A DNA stretch of 64,000 nucleotides from contig NW_023503423.1 of NCBI RefSeq assembly GCF_014529535.1, forward strand, positions 9,013,340-9,077,339, in the 5' to 3' direction. Origin of the DNA: Bradysia coprophila. Its lineage: Eukaryota; Arthropoda; Insecta; Diptera; Sciaridae. Position numbers and translations under genes: made by a program. Positions 22,500 through 34,790 of the stretch are shown in pieces (the stretch's first letter is position 1; each line of letters begins with the position of its first letter). The notes beneath the pieces are model-generated. The model was not told the origin of the DNA. It made no database searches and worked only from the letters and a program-made list of their open reading frames with translations.

Positions 22500-25400
22500 C
22501 AAAAATTGCTTCCTTCATAAAAATAATAATTTTAAAACCGATAACAACGAATGTTCTCGCCTAATTCCGGTACACTACATCCTATATCGCATTTAAGATT
22601 TTCGAATTTCTGCTCTGTTGGAACCAGATCTGCACCACAAAATTTAATTACGACAAACTTGTCTAACACGTCCTATCACGACAATACTGGGAGATCTGGT
22701 TTCTATCATCCATCGCATTTTTGTTTGTTTGTTTGATTACTAAATTTTTCGTTGAACAGTCAATGAACAAGAGTCACACCTGGAACTAAACTTTCATAAT
22801 TCAAAAAAAAAATTACTACTACGGTAGTCGGTTTGGAGCATGTTTTTATACATAGCCATACTTAATTATCATAGCGAAAAAAAACGACAAAAAAATCTAA
22901 TAATTGAATGACTATGATTCTGTGTATTTGTTCAGATTTTTGTTTGTTTATTTATTTATTTTTTGTTACGACGATGAGGTCGTTCAAGGTCACATTCTGA
23001 TAATAATATAATATGAAAAAAATAATCATTTCTAAATTTGATATCCTGAATATTTAATTTCAAAAGAAAATGAATCTTAGACATGTTCCACTGGCTTCCG
23101 ATTCTACGATTCATGTCGATTATTTTTCAAATAAAAACGAATCAATCATTAAGTATTGTATGCATGTCACTGTCTTGTATATTTGCTTTCCCAGATGTGA
23201 GTTATAGAGAATTGTTTTCTTCACGAGACGTACAGAACAGAAGTGAAACATTTGAAGACTTGTCGATGAGTGATCATTTTTCATTGATTAGGCTTTTCAG
23301 AATAAGTTCTCGATTGTACGCGAAGAAATCATTTCACATTTCAAGTGGGATTTTCTTCTCGATTTTGCGTTACTTTAATGGATAAACAAAACTGGAAAAC
23401 ATGTCTTGATCCATAAACATTAAGGTCCAAAGCAACATGCCAACGACTTTTTACATGATTTTTGAATAGGATGAAAGGTTATAGTAATTCTTCACTCTTT
23501 ATATCTATTTCAATGAGTGGAGCATACTGGACCGGTACACCATGATAGCTTGAAAAACATTTTTTGCAAAACGTTTCACAATATTCAGCAGATATAATGC
23601 AGAAACAGGGCCAGTACAATTAGCGAATTATAAGAAAATTGAAATTTTATTGATTTAAGCTTGTTTCTAATAGAGTCTAGCGATGTCCGTACATTTTTGA
23701 TACTTCAGAAGAAAAACGGTCACTAGCTTACTGGGAATGAAGCTAAATATAGCAGTGTGTAAGTCGAGACTTCACATTGAACTATCGAATGGTCAGTTGT
23801 GGGTTCGAAACTCAATCAAAACACAAATAATTTGTCTATTTGTGTTATTGTTACATGTAATTGTTCGTTGGTAATGTCATTCAGTCAATAAGCTGAAAAG
23901 CCCGTTGACGGTATTGTCTTTTTTAAATCAAATAAATTTCATTTTTATTATAATTCGCTAATTTTGAACATGTTAATGTATTTCCACCTAGCATGGTCGA
24001 CACTCTAAAGATTTATCTTATTTAACTTAAATATTGGCGATATTTAGTCATGCCCTGTGGCATGTTCTTACGTCCCAAGAAAGTACTTCTATTTTCAATC
24101 CATTCCTTTACTATTCATTACTTTAACATACAGATCATATTTAATCTGCGCCAAACGTCTTTACCCTTCAGCGAAGGGTAATATCTTAAATTCGTTACAT
24201 TAAACGAGAAAAGATAAAGCTAAAAAAGCACTCGTCAGGTCAAAATATGAAAGTCAGCACAACTTCTTTCACAAACAAGATAAGACAATGTGATGTGATG
24301 GATTCATAAATACGACGGATGTTATGACTGTAAGATGTGATTCGGAGATGGGTGTATAAATCGAAGCCTCGGATGTTATATAAGAGCAATAAGCACGGCA
24401 AAATTATGTTTTATTTTGATGTGGAATATTATTGTAAGCGTTTTTATATTCTATCATACATCAACATTTTGCTTATTTATCCTTTAATTGTAAAAAGTAT
24501 TGGTAAAATTTACAGAATTACGAACGATCGTCAACATTCGACCAGCGCGCCATCTTAATTATTCACTAGAAGCTGTTACAATTTACATGTAAAAGTGTCG
24601 GGATTTTTCTCAGAGAGGCAAACCAAATCTCCTTTAAATTTTAGAATTTGAGCCTTCAAATTTTGTTATTTAAATTCGCCACTTTCAATCACTTTATACG
24701 ATCACAATCTGAAGTAATCTAAAGCGAGATTTAAATCTGATTGACAGCGGCCGTTACAGAATGCAGAATGCAGAATGCAAAATAATGTCAAGCTCAAGAT
24801 TACAAACACAATGATCTGTTCGATAATACACCAGTTAAGTTCGGCGGAATGTAACATGAATAGTAAATGGAAATATATTATGAGCGAATTGGCAATGAAT
24901 TTATTGTTATTTGTATTTATCGTGGCAATTCAGATCAAACAATCACATACTCGGTTAAGCAGCATTTCCATAGCACCTGGCATTTTGTTGCAGAAGTCGA
25001 AGTTAATTGCTTTTATCAAAGTGAGCACTTAATGGATATACACAAATGTAAATAACACAAATCAACAAAATTGTATTGAACGTGAGTTAGAATGTAACAT
25101 ACAAATCAAATCGTTTTTTTTTGTGTTCAGAATAGAATTACACTTCTGTTGAAAAACCCAGCACTTCATTCCATGTTAAATTACGAACATTAAATATTCT
25201 AATACTTTATTTGTCGTTAAATTGTTTATCAGTTTAAAAGATGAAACGGCGAGCGAGAAAAAAGAAACGATTTCAAATTTAACGCGAAGAACGTGCACTA
25301 TCAAAGCGCTTTTGTATAATGTGTTATTGTTGACGGTTGAACAATAAATTTGAAACTAACGAGAATATTTTCAAATCATCAATGGTTATATGAATAATAT

Positions 25401-25914
25401 ACTTGTCTATCAGTCAGCCATATATATGTGTATGCATATTATGATATCCCATATGAAATTATACAACAATTCGAAATATAATATATGTAACTAAGTAATC
25501 GCGTGTAATGAGAATACTATTCGGTTGGGTTTTAGAATTTTTCTTTAGCCGTTTTCTGATAACAAATTTTTTCTTTTAGAATTTATGTTTATTTCGAGTT
25601 TCGACAAACGGGAAGTGTCACTAGTTTAAATAGAAAATACGAAAAAAAAACTGCAAACTAATCTGTTGATTAGCGATTTTACGATGACATTATCGAATTG
25701 TGACTGTAGATAAGCCGCGAATAGATATGTAACGTTTCTTAATTATAGTTGAACAAGAAAACTGAATCATTTGAAAGCAAGTGAAGAGATGTATATTATA
25801 AGACTCGCATGTATATGTAATAATAGAATACTTACTGGTTTAGTGATATTTTGTGGCACGAGCCGAAGGCGAGGGATTAAACCACACACGGCAAAAAATA
25901 TCTCTAACCCAGTG
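22500..25914. other. Gene-poor AT-rich stretch
   Basis: No credible gene. An open frame of 100 codons at 23083-23385 (+) is of unknown status, with no domain, signal peptide or splice context. A small tandem repeat of GCAGAAT units lies near 24758-24780. The 14-mer GAGCCGAAGGCGAG recurs at 25860-25873. Confidence 0.45.
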
Positions 25915-25922
25915 CATCCTAA

Positions 25923-26084
25923 CAATGAAAGTGTAAAACAGGTATGGTCTATTGTCCGCCCGGAGGACATAAAAATTTGATTTTCGTACTTAAACGCACT
26001 CATTTTCATATTATTTTTACATAAGATGTGAGTGCGTTTAAGACGAATTCGCCGATCGACCATACATGTTCTTGACTTTCACTG
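25923..26084. mobile_element. hAT-type MITE, CAATGAAAGT family, 162 bp
   Basis: It begins CAATGAAAGTGTAAAACAGG and ends CTTGACTTTCACTG, with GTATGGTC/GACCATAC and an inner ACTTAAACGCACTCA/TGAGTGCGTTTAAG stem. The identical 8-mer CATCCTAA stands immediately on both sides (25915-25922 and 26085-26092), a target-site duplication of hAT length. Confidence 0.88.
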
Positions 26085-26290
26085 CATCCTAAACGTATAT
26101 TTATTAACTGTCCCATGCAAAAGTTGACTATTACATAGCAGTTTGCTACCCTGCAAAGATTATATGAAGAGTATTTTTGGTTCATTTTACGTGAATTCTT
26201 TTGTGTCTCACTAACTTTCCCATTGGTTATTTTTGAGAAAATATTTTCTTAAATTTTTTCGAAGTTTCTTCGTTCTCTTATAAAGTTAAC

Positions 26291-26369
26291 GCAAAATAAA
26301 ATGATCGATACTGGTTTTTGACAATTGAAATTCAATTGTCAAAAACCAGACTCGATCATTTTATTTTGC
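26291..26369. repeat. Near-perfect 79-bp palindrome
   Basis: GCAAAATAAAATGATCGATA is answered by its complement ending at 26369, with a stem of about 38 bp (GGTTTTTGACAATTGA/TCAATTGTCAAAAACC at the centre) and almost no loop. It could be a degenerate MITE or a cruciform-forming element. Confidence 0.8.
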
Positions 26370-28181
26370 TTTCATTTTGGTTCATGAAAATTTTCCGCAT
26401 ATCTCAAAAAGCAATTTCAAGAAAACTCGAGAAATTTCGACAAAATATTTTTTCGATAGTAAGCTCTGAGGCGCATTCAATTAAACAGAATACATTGAAT
26501 GCTTTTCCGTAATTCATTATTGTGACACTCTCAAAGTCACTCATGTGTTTCGTGTTTGTCAGAAACATGCTTCGGTAACTATTTTTCGACAAGTGTATTT
26601 GGATACCTCGCCTCCAGCTCGAATCACTTGTCGAAAAGTCAGTCATGTAATGAATTTCTTTAGCAACATCTAACGTAATCTACTACCGCGAAGACCGGCA
26701 ACGAGCCTAACAGATGAAATTATTGTCGGAAAACGAGTATCCAGTGGGTGCAGCGAGTAAAATGTAAAAAAGAGTGCATTTTGAGGAGATCGAATACACC
26801 CCATGCCTAATTTCAATTGTGATCTAAGAAAATGAAAATTTTGGAAGCATACAGTCGAAGAAATTTAGTTTTCGGGTTTTCCAAAGGTATTAATCTTATT
26901 TAACCCACACTTTATCCCACAACAATGGAATCCACAAATTTAAATTTAGTTAACTCAGCGGTCGCAATGACGGCGCTGCAGTCACGATTTCAAAATGTGA
27001 TATAGGGTGGATAAACTAAATTTTGGTTTTGGTTACATTTTCTCTTGGTTTTTAATTATTACATCAGGCTTCTAAATTAAGAGTACCTTTATGCAATATA
27101 AACCGTTTGAGTTTGAAAAAAGATGTTTTGTATCAGTGAACGATATAGGAAAGCGTTCAGTACGTCTCAACATACAAAAGAACGTAAAATATAATTGTAC
27201 ATTTAGCCACCCTACGTCCGTCATCGCTTCTATTGTCTTCAAAAACATATTGTGTGCTTGTCATGATAATTATCAGACGTTTGTTTATTTATGTGTCTCA
27301 TCTAAAATGCTGGCCAGCAAAATTTTGATCATTAAATTCAACGGCAAAATTGATCTAAATGTTAAAATAATTGTGAATAATAGTGAAGTTAATGTGGTTT
27401 TGTTTTCTCTTCATAAAGGAATTTGCATCAGTTCGATGTAAAGTGCGGAGCACCATTGGAAAAAAAACTTGTCGCTGAAGAATGATCAAAAAGTTGCTGG
27501 ACGCAATAGCTTCAACTAATGCTTTGCAGGATATAGAATCGAAATTAGAGAAACACCAAGAGCCGTCCATTTGAAATCTTCATCATCATCATTTCAACTA
27601 AAGGCTTTTTTTTAACGAAACGCAGATTCGGAACATTCTTTTTCGCCAAATTACAATTTGGCATAGGAAATCAATTCAACTCTTTGTATAAGTGAAGCTC
27701 ATGATTGAGCTCAATCATGAAAACAGAATCTGGTCAGGAATAAGATAAGAATATGAATATATGACGAACTTCAAAGTTCCTGATTTATAATCCTGAGATG
27801 CCTGCTCGCTCATGCAATTATGCGATTTACGATTTCCAAAGAATTTTAATATCAACTTTTAGACAAAATAACAATTTCCAAGTCTGTTTTCTATTTGATT
27901 TATTTGATGTATTTCCGACCTCGTTCTAGGATAATAAAATTTTCTGTGGATTATTTGTAACTTCATGAAAATATTAAGATTGAAAACCTCAGAAACATTC
28001 ACATAAAAATTATGCTTTCCTAACTAATGTTGAAATAGCCTTTTTGCACTCATTAGGAACTTAGGAAAATAACTACTGGTCGAGACGGTTTACTTGTAGT
28101 CCGAAATTATATTTTGGCTTCGTAGAACCCAGATAAACACAAGAGAGAGGAATTATATGATATGCAGTACATACTGTCCCG

Positions 28182-28386
28182 CAATGAAAGTAGATAAGTA
28201 GGTATGGCCAGTCCATACAAGTCGGAGCACATACGGATTTGCATGGCGCCACCTCAAACTAACTCATTTCTAGTGGAAATTTGCACTAGAAATGAGTTTG
28301 CTTGAGGTGGCGCCATGCAAGTCCGTATGTGCTCCAGCTAGAACAAATTTGAACGTTTGGCCATACCTATCTATTTACTTTCATTG
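28182..28386. mobile_element. hAT-type MITE, CAATGAAAGT family, 205 bp
   Basis: CAATGAAAGTAGATAAGTAG onward is mirrored by the end ..CTATTTACTTTCATTG; an inner stem carries GGCGCCACCTCAA / TTGAGGTGGCGCC. The 8-mer CTGTCCCG flanks both ends (28174-28181, 28387-28394). This is the longest member found here and lies in the spacer of the large inverted repeat. Confidence 0.92.
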
Positions 28387-28684
28387 CTGTCCCGTACAAT
28401 CTTTTTCTAAATAAAAGTTATAGTCAAATCGACAATATTGTATTATTTGGCGATTTGTCATATTTTGGAGTTTCTTCACACTTTGGCGATTTTTCTTGAC
28501 AATTCATCATATTTAGTTGATTTGTTAAATCATCAAGAAAAGTCTCAGAAGTGTGAAGAAACGCCATAAAGACAAATTTTCAATTCTCTATGATCCTTGG
28601 AGTTTCTTTACTCTTTGGCGATATTTCTTGGTTTTTCTTCACATTATGGCGATTTTTCTTGTTGATTTAACAAATCAACCATAA

Positions 28685-29081
28685 GAGGTTCCGAGCCTAC
28701 GCTGAAATTGTAGCCTATATTTCTGCGTTTCGAAATTTTTGATCGCTGATATCTTTTTACGAGAGCCCTTTTTGAAAAATGTACGACCACATTTTCGAGT
28801 AAAAATATGTCAGCTTTGAATAAAAAATAAAATTGTCTGTGAAAGTTCCATTTGCTTTGAGAAAAGTGTACCTTTGATGCAAATTTGGGGCATCGGTACA
28901 GTTTTCTCAAAGCAAATGGAACTTTCACAGACAATTTTATTTTTTATTCAAAGCTGACATATTTTTACTCGAAAATGTGGTCGTATATTTTTCAAAAAGG
29001 GCTCTCGTAAAAAGATATCAGCGATCAAAAATTTCGAAACGCAGAAATATAGGCACAATTTCAGCGTAGGCTCGGAACCTC
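28685..29081. repeat. Inner near-perfect palindrome, 188-bp arms
   Basis: GAGGTTCCGAGCCTACGCTG at 28685 pairs with its complement ending at 29081, and almost every base between matches, down to a loop of about 21 bases near 28873-28893. One of the few differences is GTAGCC versus GGCAC near the outer end. Such high arm identity implies a recent origin or gene conversion. Confidence 0.88.
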
Positions 29082-30389
29082 ATAATGATGAATTGCCAAG
29101 AAAAATCGATAGTGTGAAGAGAAGAAGAGAAAAATCGCCAGAGTGTGAGGAAACGCCAAAGTGTAAAAATACGTTTTTGAAATGTCTCTACATTATCTTT
29201 CGTAAAATGATAGTGTCCTCGGGATCTTTTGTTAAAGTATGAATTCCCTAGGATCGAACAAGATGCCGTTACCTGACGTAAAATAAGAGTTTCCTTAGGA
29301 TCGAACCAGGCAGCATTTCGTAACTTTTATAAAAGGATAGATTCACTAGCTTCGAATAAATAACGCCTTTTAGATAAATTTCGTAAAAGGATAAATTTCC
29401 AAGGATTTGTTTAATCACCACGAAGAATCGCCAAAGTGTGAAGAAACGCAACAAAGACAAATTTATCATTCTTTGTTTTTGCCGGCGTTTCTTCATCCCT
29501 TGCCAATTTTGTATTTTTGGCGATTCTTCATGGGAATCATGATTAATGACGGCTACGAGCTTTAGCGAAAACGAATGAGATGTTCCGATCCGAATCTGCG
29601 AGCGAACTTCCGTTTCGTTAAAAAAAAACCTTTAGTTGAAATGATGATGATGAAGATTTCAAATGGACGGCTCTTGGTGTTTCTCTAATTTCGATTCTAT
29701 ATCCTGCAAAGCATTAGTTGAAGCTATTGCGTCCAGCAACTTTTTGATCATTCTTCAGCGACAAGTTTTTTTTCCAATGGTGCTCCGCACTTTACATCGA
29801 ACTGATGCAAATTCCTTTATGAAGAGAAAACAAAACCACATTAACTTCACTATTATTCACAATTATTTTAACATTTAGATCAATTTTGCCGTTGAATTTA
29901 ATGATCAAAATTTTGCTGGCCAGCATTTTAGATGAGACACATAAATAAACAAACGTCTGATAATTATCATGACAAGCACACAATATGTTTTTGAAGACAA
30001 TAGAAGCGATGACGGACGTAGGGTGGCTAAATGTACAATTATATTTTACGTTCTTTTGTATGTTGAGACGTACTGAACGCTTTCCTATATCGTTCACTGA
30101 TACAAAACATCTTTTTTCAAACTCAAACGGTTTATATTGCATTGCATAAAGGTACTCTTAATTTAGAAGTCCTAATGTAATAATTAAAAACCAAGAGAAA
30201 ATGTAACCAAAACCAAAATTTAGTTTATCCACCCTATATCACATTTTGAAATCGTGACTGCAGCGCCGTCATTGTGACCGTTGTGTTAACTAAATTTAAA
30301 TTTGTGGATTCCATTGTTGTGGGATAAAGTGTGGGTTAAATAAGATTAATACCTTTGGAAAACCCGAAATCTAAATTTCCTCGACTGTA

Positions 30390-31796
30390 ATGGAAAAGTC
30401 ATTGCTGTCATGACAGACGCCTTAAGTGACCTATTCACTTAATTTGTTGAGGCATTGTTTCGATTTTGATTGAATGACCATGACCATATCTAATCTAAGC
30501 AATATCATGATGACGTGACGAAAAAGTTTCGTGTTAAGAAAAATTGCAATTTTGATTTAATATGATGTAATGCAATAAATAGGAAATAGGGTCAGGTAGG
30601 GACGTATTTAGTGTCTCTCGTAACCAGATTATATGCCAAACAAGAAGATGGTTTGCAACACACTTTGTATTAAAATTTCAATGAATTTGTTCTTCCACTT
30701 AAACATGTTACAGAATCTTTAATGGACGATCCCCGACATGTTACAAAACGGGACACTTACGAAACTTCTAGAGCATACAATAAATTCTCGTAAATATTTT
30801 CATTCAGCGAATAAACAACAATCGCTCAGTAATCGTTCAATGTGACCTTCCGTATCATTGGAAAATTACTGAAAAGATGCTTTTATTGGATAATTTACTG
30901 AGCAATTAAAGAAAACTCGTACTCGTGTTCGGACAATAAACAGGGAGTCGAACCAACATGGGACGAATATTATAGACCTGACACAAATTTGTATATGCTT
31001 TAATGGCTTAATTACGAAATTACGCAATCTATACCTTAAAAACGGTTATAAATACACTAACTGATAACCTATACGATTAAACGAAACAAATAAAAAAGGA
31101 AAGAAGAAATATTTATTATTGAAATGATATGTGAGAGTGATAATCGTTCGTTACGTCGTGGAAACATCGACACAAAAAAGTGTACTATCGCTCGCTTATA
31201 TGGTGAAAAAAATGTAGAATTTGTAAATTACGAAATAAATTATTTTTCAACTTTTGGATCGGTGCCATGACATTACAATTCAAATAATAATCTATGTAGC
31301 AGATAACGTTCAATCGAAGATAATTTTTGAAAATGAAAATATAAAAATTGCTTGCTCCAGTGATTGGAACCGCGATATAACGCGAAAACCGAGGACAGTT
31401 TGTTTGGGTAGTGTAGCAGACTGTTTGTAAATAACCAACTAACTATCAACTTCTATTAGCTCAGAGGTCAATGCCAAAGTAAGCGGAATGAGCACGATTG
31501 TGTATTGGTAATTTTGTTTAAATTCCAACCAGACAACGTAGATGCAGCTCTCTATGTAGACAGTCTGCAAATGCGAGAAAAGTCGTTGCATCACTCGAGT
31601 TCTAGTTTTAAATTTGCTTCCGTTCATAACTAAGACTGTATACTGTTAGTTGGTGAGGTAGTGTCAATACTGATGTGCGTGTGACACCCAAACCCATTTT
31701 TTGATGATAAGGTGGTGGATTTTCATACATTCATTTATCGACATGATTACCGTTTCCGTGATGATGTGGTTCATTTTTGGTTATGTTAAATCATCA
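30390..31796. other. Gene-poor AT-rich stretch
   Basis: I find no coding exon, RNA gene or clear repeat between the large inverted repeat and the hAT MITE at 31805. Confidence 0.45.
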
Positions 31797-31804
31797 TTCT
31801 TCAT

Positions 31805-32344
31805 CAGAGAGATGCTAAGATAACGGCTGGGACGCCGTTTCGACGGATAGAGGGAATTTGTCAGCTTTTTTCATATAACGAATGAAATGTCAAAAATGGC
31901 TGACTTTTTCCAAAATTGGTCGGTTGTTTACAAAATAATTAATTTTTGACTACAATGATTCGAGAAGCAGAATATGGAAATACGTTTGCATCGGTGTCAA
32001 AATTAACGTAAAGGGTTTTATTTGCAAGGTACTTTCGTATTATCTGAGATATACGCGTTCAAAAATTGGTCTCCAAAATTGTTTTTTTCAATTCGGAAAT
32101 TGTGTACGAATACTGAATCTGATTTATAAATAAATGGACTTACGTTCATTCTGATCCCACAAGGATCATGTTAGCAATTTATTAATTAAAATTGGTGATG
32201 CTGGAAGTATTAAAAAAAATCTGTGGTTATGTCTTTTTCAATTTGACAGCTGGTCGCATACGGTTCAATTTTTTTCAGAAATGATGGACAAATTCCCTCT
32301 ATCCGTCGAAGGGGCGCCCCAGCCGTCATATTAGCATCTCTCTG
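31805..32344. mobile_element. hAT-type MITE, 540 bp, CAGAGAGATGCTAA ends
   Basis: Terminal inverted repeats of about 60 bp start CAGAGAGATGCTAA and include CGACGGATAGAGGGAATTTG (right arm as its complement). The 8-mer TTCTTCAT is present immediately outside both ends (31797-31804 and 32345-32352). CAG..CTG tips and an 8-bp duplication are hAT hallmarks. There is no transposase frame, so it is non-autonomous. Confidence 0.92.
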
Positions 32345-32525
32345 TTCTTCATTCGCAGGTCTGGCGTACGTGACAAGTCAATTTTTTTAATTTTCATCGT
32401 GTTAGGCACGTCTGCTAATGAAAATTCAATTTCTTCATTTTTAATTGAGCTTAATACCTACATTTTGACACCAAATTTAGATTTTCTAAGATGTATGACA
32501 GCTGTTATTTGCACTAGGCCTACAC

Positions 32526-32900
32526 TTGTTAGGAGGATCATCCAAGTCCTCAAAGAGAAAAGTCGTAGAACAAATTTTTTTGGTATATGTTGATGAAACA
32601 ATATCGCATAAGTTTCAGAACGTGACCGTCGAAGGGACTAATGTGTATGGTGTGGAAATGAGTAGCTGCGGACTCTGTGGGCTGAATCGACACCTGAACA
32701 AACTGAGGTTTTCAGTGACCCTAGATGTTCTTGCAGACTGGAACACGAGACTGGCATACACATAATATGTGACTGCCTTAAGTTTACTCAACTGAGGCAC
32801 ACGCTTCGGGAAGACTATGTGGTGCGACCATCCGAGATTAATAATGTCATGATTTAAATGATGACCGGGAAGGAAAAAAGCGAATCATCAGATCTGTATT
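32526..32900 (+). pseudogene. Relic of a LINE C-terminal domain
   Basis: CGLCGLNRHLNKLRFSVTL and downstream remnants (LRHTLREDYVVRPSEINNVM in one frame) match the post-RNase H Cys/His region of I/R1-type LINEs and parallel the relic at 10479. Frame breaks are present, and the histidine/cysteine pair is partly lost. Confidence 0.5.
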
Positions 32901-33289
32901 TCAAGAACACATCAGTGATCTTCCATCCTGATCAATCTAAAGTCGGATATGCATGTAATGTGAGATCTCGGTCTAAATGGATGTAAAGAAAAACTGTTTA
33001 ATTTCCATTAAAAAAGAACTCTTCAGCTTCGAATTTCAAAGCCACATCAAAAATGTGCAAAATATAATCGCAACGAACGGTTATGAGTGTTTCGTATGGT
33101 CAGTGGCATATTCACTTATTTTCACTTAGCTCGAACATTAATTCAATGTTGTGTTCATATGTGCACGCAGACACGACGGTCAATGTCATGGGTATAACAA
33201 GAAGAAAAATCGAAAGGAAATATTATTCTGTCTCGCTGCTCACACAGAAAATAAAACTTTAAGAACACGAAAAACAAACCAAAACAACG

Positions 33290-34054
33290 ATGATTACGCT
33301 ACGATCGATTGTGAGACTTCAACCACTAGCCAGCAACATCGTTAAACAGTCCATTTACAAGCAATCTCCAACCTATTTGAATGCTGTGTGCTGTGCAATA
33401 AGTGTTCGACAATATGCCAAAGGAAAAGATAAACTGAAAGAACGTAGCCGTGACAAAGGATATAAATTTGCTAAAGTTCAGTTTAACGATGACCAGCTCC
33501 GTGAATTCTTCAATCTGGATGGATACACTGGACAGCTGGAAAAGTGCATTGATACGATGCGAAACGAGTTCATCAAAAATTTATCTCTGCGTTCGACAAC
33601 CGGTTCCATCGAAACGTTAAAGATCAAAGTGGATGGCAAGGATCATGAACTGCAGGAATTGGCGCAAATAATCCGTAAGAATCCGAAAACCATTGTCATC
33701 AATATGGTTGCATTCCCGCAAACTATACCGGCCGCACTGCAGGCGATCCAGAAGAGTGGAATGAACTTGAGTCCCCAACAGGACGGCACAACAATTTTCA
33801 TACCGGTGCCGAAAATAACGAAAGAACATCGTGAAAATCTGTCGAAAAATGCAAAGACTTTGTTCATCAAGTGCCGTGATTCGATTAAGGACGCTCAGAA
33901 TTCGGTGGTGAAAAAGTTGAAAAATCAAAAGGACATTTCCCAGGATGACAATTTCAGCATTCAAGGTCAGGTGGTTAGCATTGCCGAGAAATACATTGCA
34001 GAGGCCGAGGACATGCTGGAAGTGAAACAAAAGGAATTACAAGGAAAAGACTAA
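33290..34054 (+). CDS. MRRF: Mitochondrial ribosome recycling factor
   Basis: A single exon of 254 codons. The N-terminal ~45 residues are basic, hydroxylated and without acidic residues (MITLRSIVRLQPLASNIVKQ), as in a mitochondrial presequence. The RRF fold follows: LREFFNLDGYTGQLEKCIDT, FIKNLSLRSTTGSIETLKI, IRKNPKTIVINMVAFPQTIP, GMNLSPQQDGTTIFIPVPKI, TKEHRENLSKNAKTLFIKCR and a C-terminal helix ending EVKQKELQGKD. RRF and EF-G2 split mitochondrial ribosomes after termination. The ATG is preceded by an A-rich leader (AAAACAACG). Polyadenylation-type AATAAA signals occur at 34133 and near 34165. Length and domain order are normal. Confidence 0.95.
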   Translation: MITLRSIVRLQPLASNIVKQSIYKQSPTYLNAVCCAISVRQYAKGKDKLKERSRDKGYKFAKVQFNDDQLREFFNLDGYTGQLEKCIDTMRNEFIKNLSLRSTTGSIETLKIKVDGKDHELQELAQIIRKNPKTIVINMVAFPQTIPAALQAIQKSGMNLSPQQDGTTIFIPVPKITKEHRENLSKNAKTLFIKCRDSIKDAQNSVVKKLKNQKDISQDDNFSIQGQVVSIAEKYIAEAEDMLEVKQKELQGKD

Positions 34055-34199
34055 CATGGAAACCGGAGACACGCAGGGTGAACTGGGAATAGAAAATATT
34101 GAATTTGTTGGTTGTACGACAAAGTTTTACATAATAAATTCTGTGAACTTGATGATGTCACGCAATAAAATTTACTTTTGAACATCAGAATCTTCTTTG

Positions 34200-34780
34200 A
34201 ATGTCAATTCAAGGGCAATGAAACTATTGCGAGACGATAACATTTTCCATGAGAAAAAATAACGAAACATTTTTGCCACTCCATTAAGTATATAAACAGT
34301 CTGTGGTTCAGTCGTAGGTTTATGGACTGACGTTATCGTGAAATAACAGAGTCGTCCAAAAAATTCTTTTTCCAAAAGTGGTTCTTCAATAAAAATACTT
34401 CCTTTTCACGTGAATGAACAAACATGATTTTAAAAAACGAATGGAAGCTACGTACCCTTCGTTCATTAGGAACCTCCAACATTTTCAGTTAAAAACTTTG
34501 ATGATAAAAACTTGACGATTTAATTAGAAATTCAAACACTTCAACAAATTACCAAATCACAACACAACAACACCCAATCCTAACCTCACATTTGTTGACT
34601 CAATTTTTTTTTATTGAGTTGAAAACGCAAAAAATATGCTTCGTCGGCTTGTTTGACATTTTTTCATCACATAGAATGACAATATTCGAATAGGTCTCTA
34701 CAAATTTGCCATAGCAGAAGTAACAGACGAAGGCAAGGAACTCACAGACTAATAATAGAGTGTTATGATGAAAGAGAAGA
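34200..34780. other. Intergenic, no feature
   Basis: AT-rich DNA downstream of MRRF with a T-rich run near 34604-34612. No gene is seen. Confidence 0.4.
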
Positions 34781-34790
34781 AGATATTTGA

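Larger units (their letters stand above)
26850..30389. repeat. 3.5-kb nested inverted repeat with ~800-bp arms
   Basis: The left arm 26850 to about 27645 and the right arm about 29567 to 30389 are inverse copies of each other: open frames of 116 and 71 codons within them are identical in sequence on opposite strands. The outer limits are TACAGTCGA... and ...TCGACTGTA. Small differences and indels exist at the outer and inner edges. The 1.9-kb spacer contains a second palindrome (28685-29081), flanking CTTTGGCGATTTTTCTTG-type repeats that are again mutually inverted, and an hAT MITE (28182-28386). No transposase frame is visible. This may be a foldback transposon or a hairpin-RNA locus; which of these cannot be decided from the sequence. 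Confidence 0.88.

Noticed and set aside
23720-23810. tRNA-like GGGTTCGAAACTC T-loop motif
   Set aside because: I could not assemble acceptor, D and anticodon stems around it.
27091-30142. Identical 116-codon and 71-codon open frames in inverse pairs, at first glance a duplicated gene
   Set aside because: They are explained by the large inverted repeat; composition, length and lack of any domain do not support coding.
26850-30389. Possible target-site duplication of the large inverted repeat (TGGAA on both sides)
   Set aside because: The five-base match is not at the exact borders and could be chance.
33617-34030. Minus-strand frame of 137 codons inside MRRF
   Set aside because: Shadow of a clearly conserved plus-strand gene.
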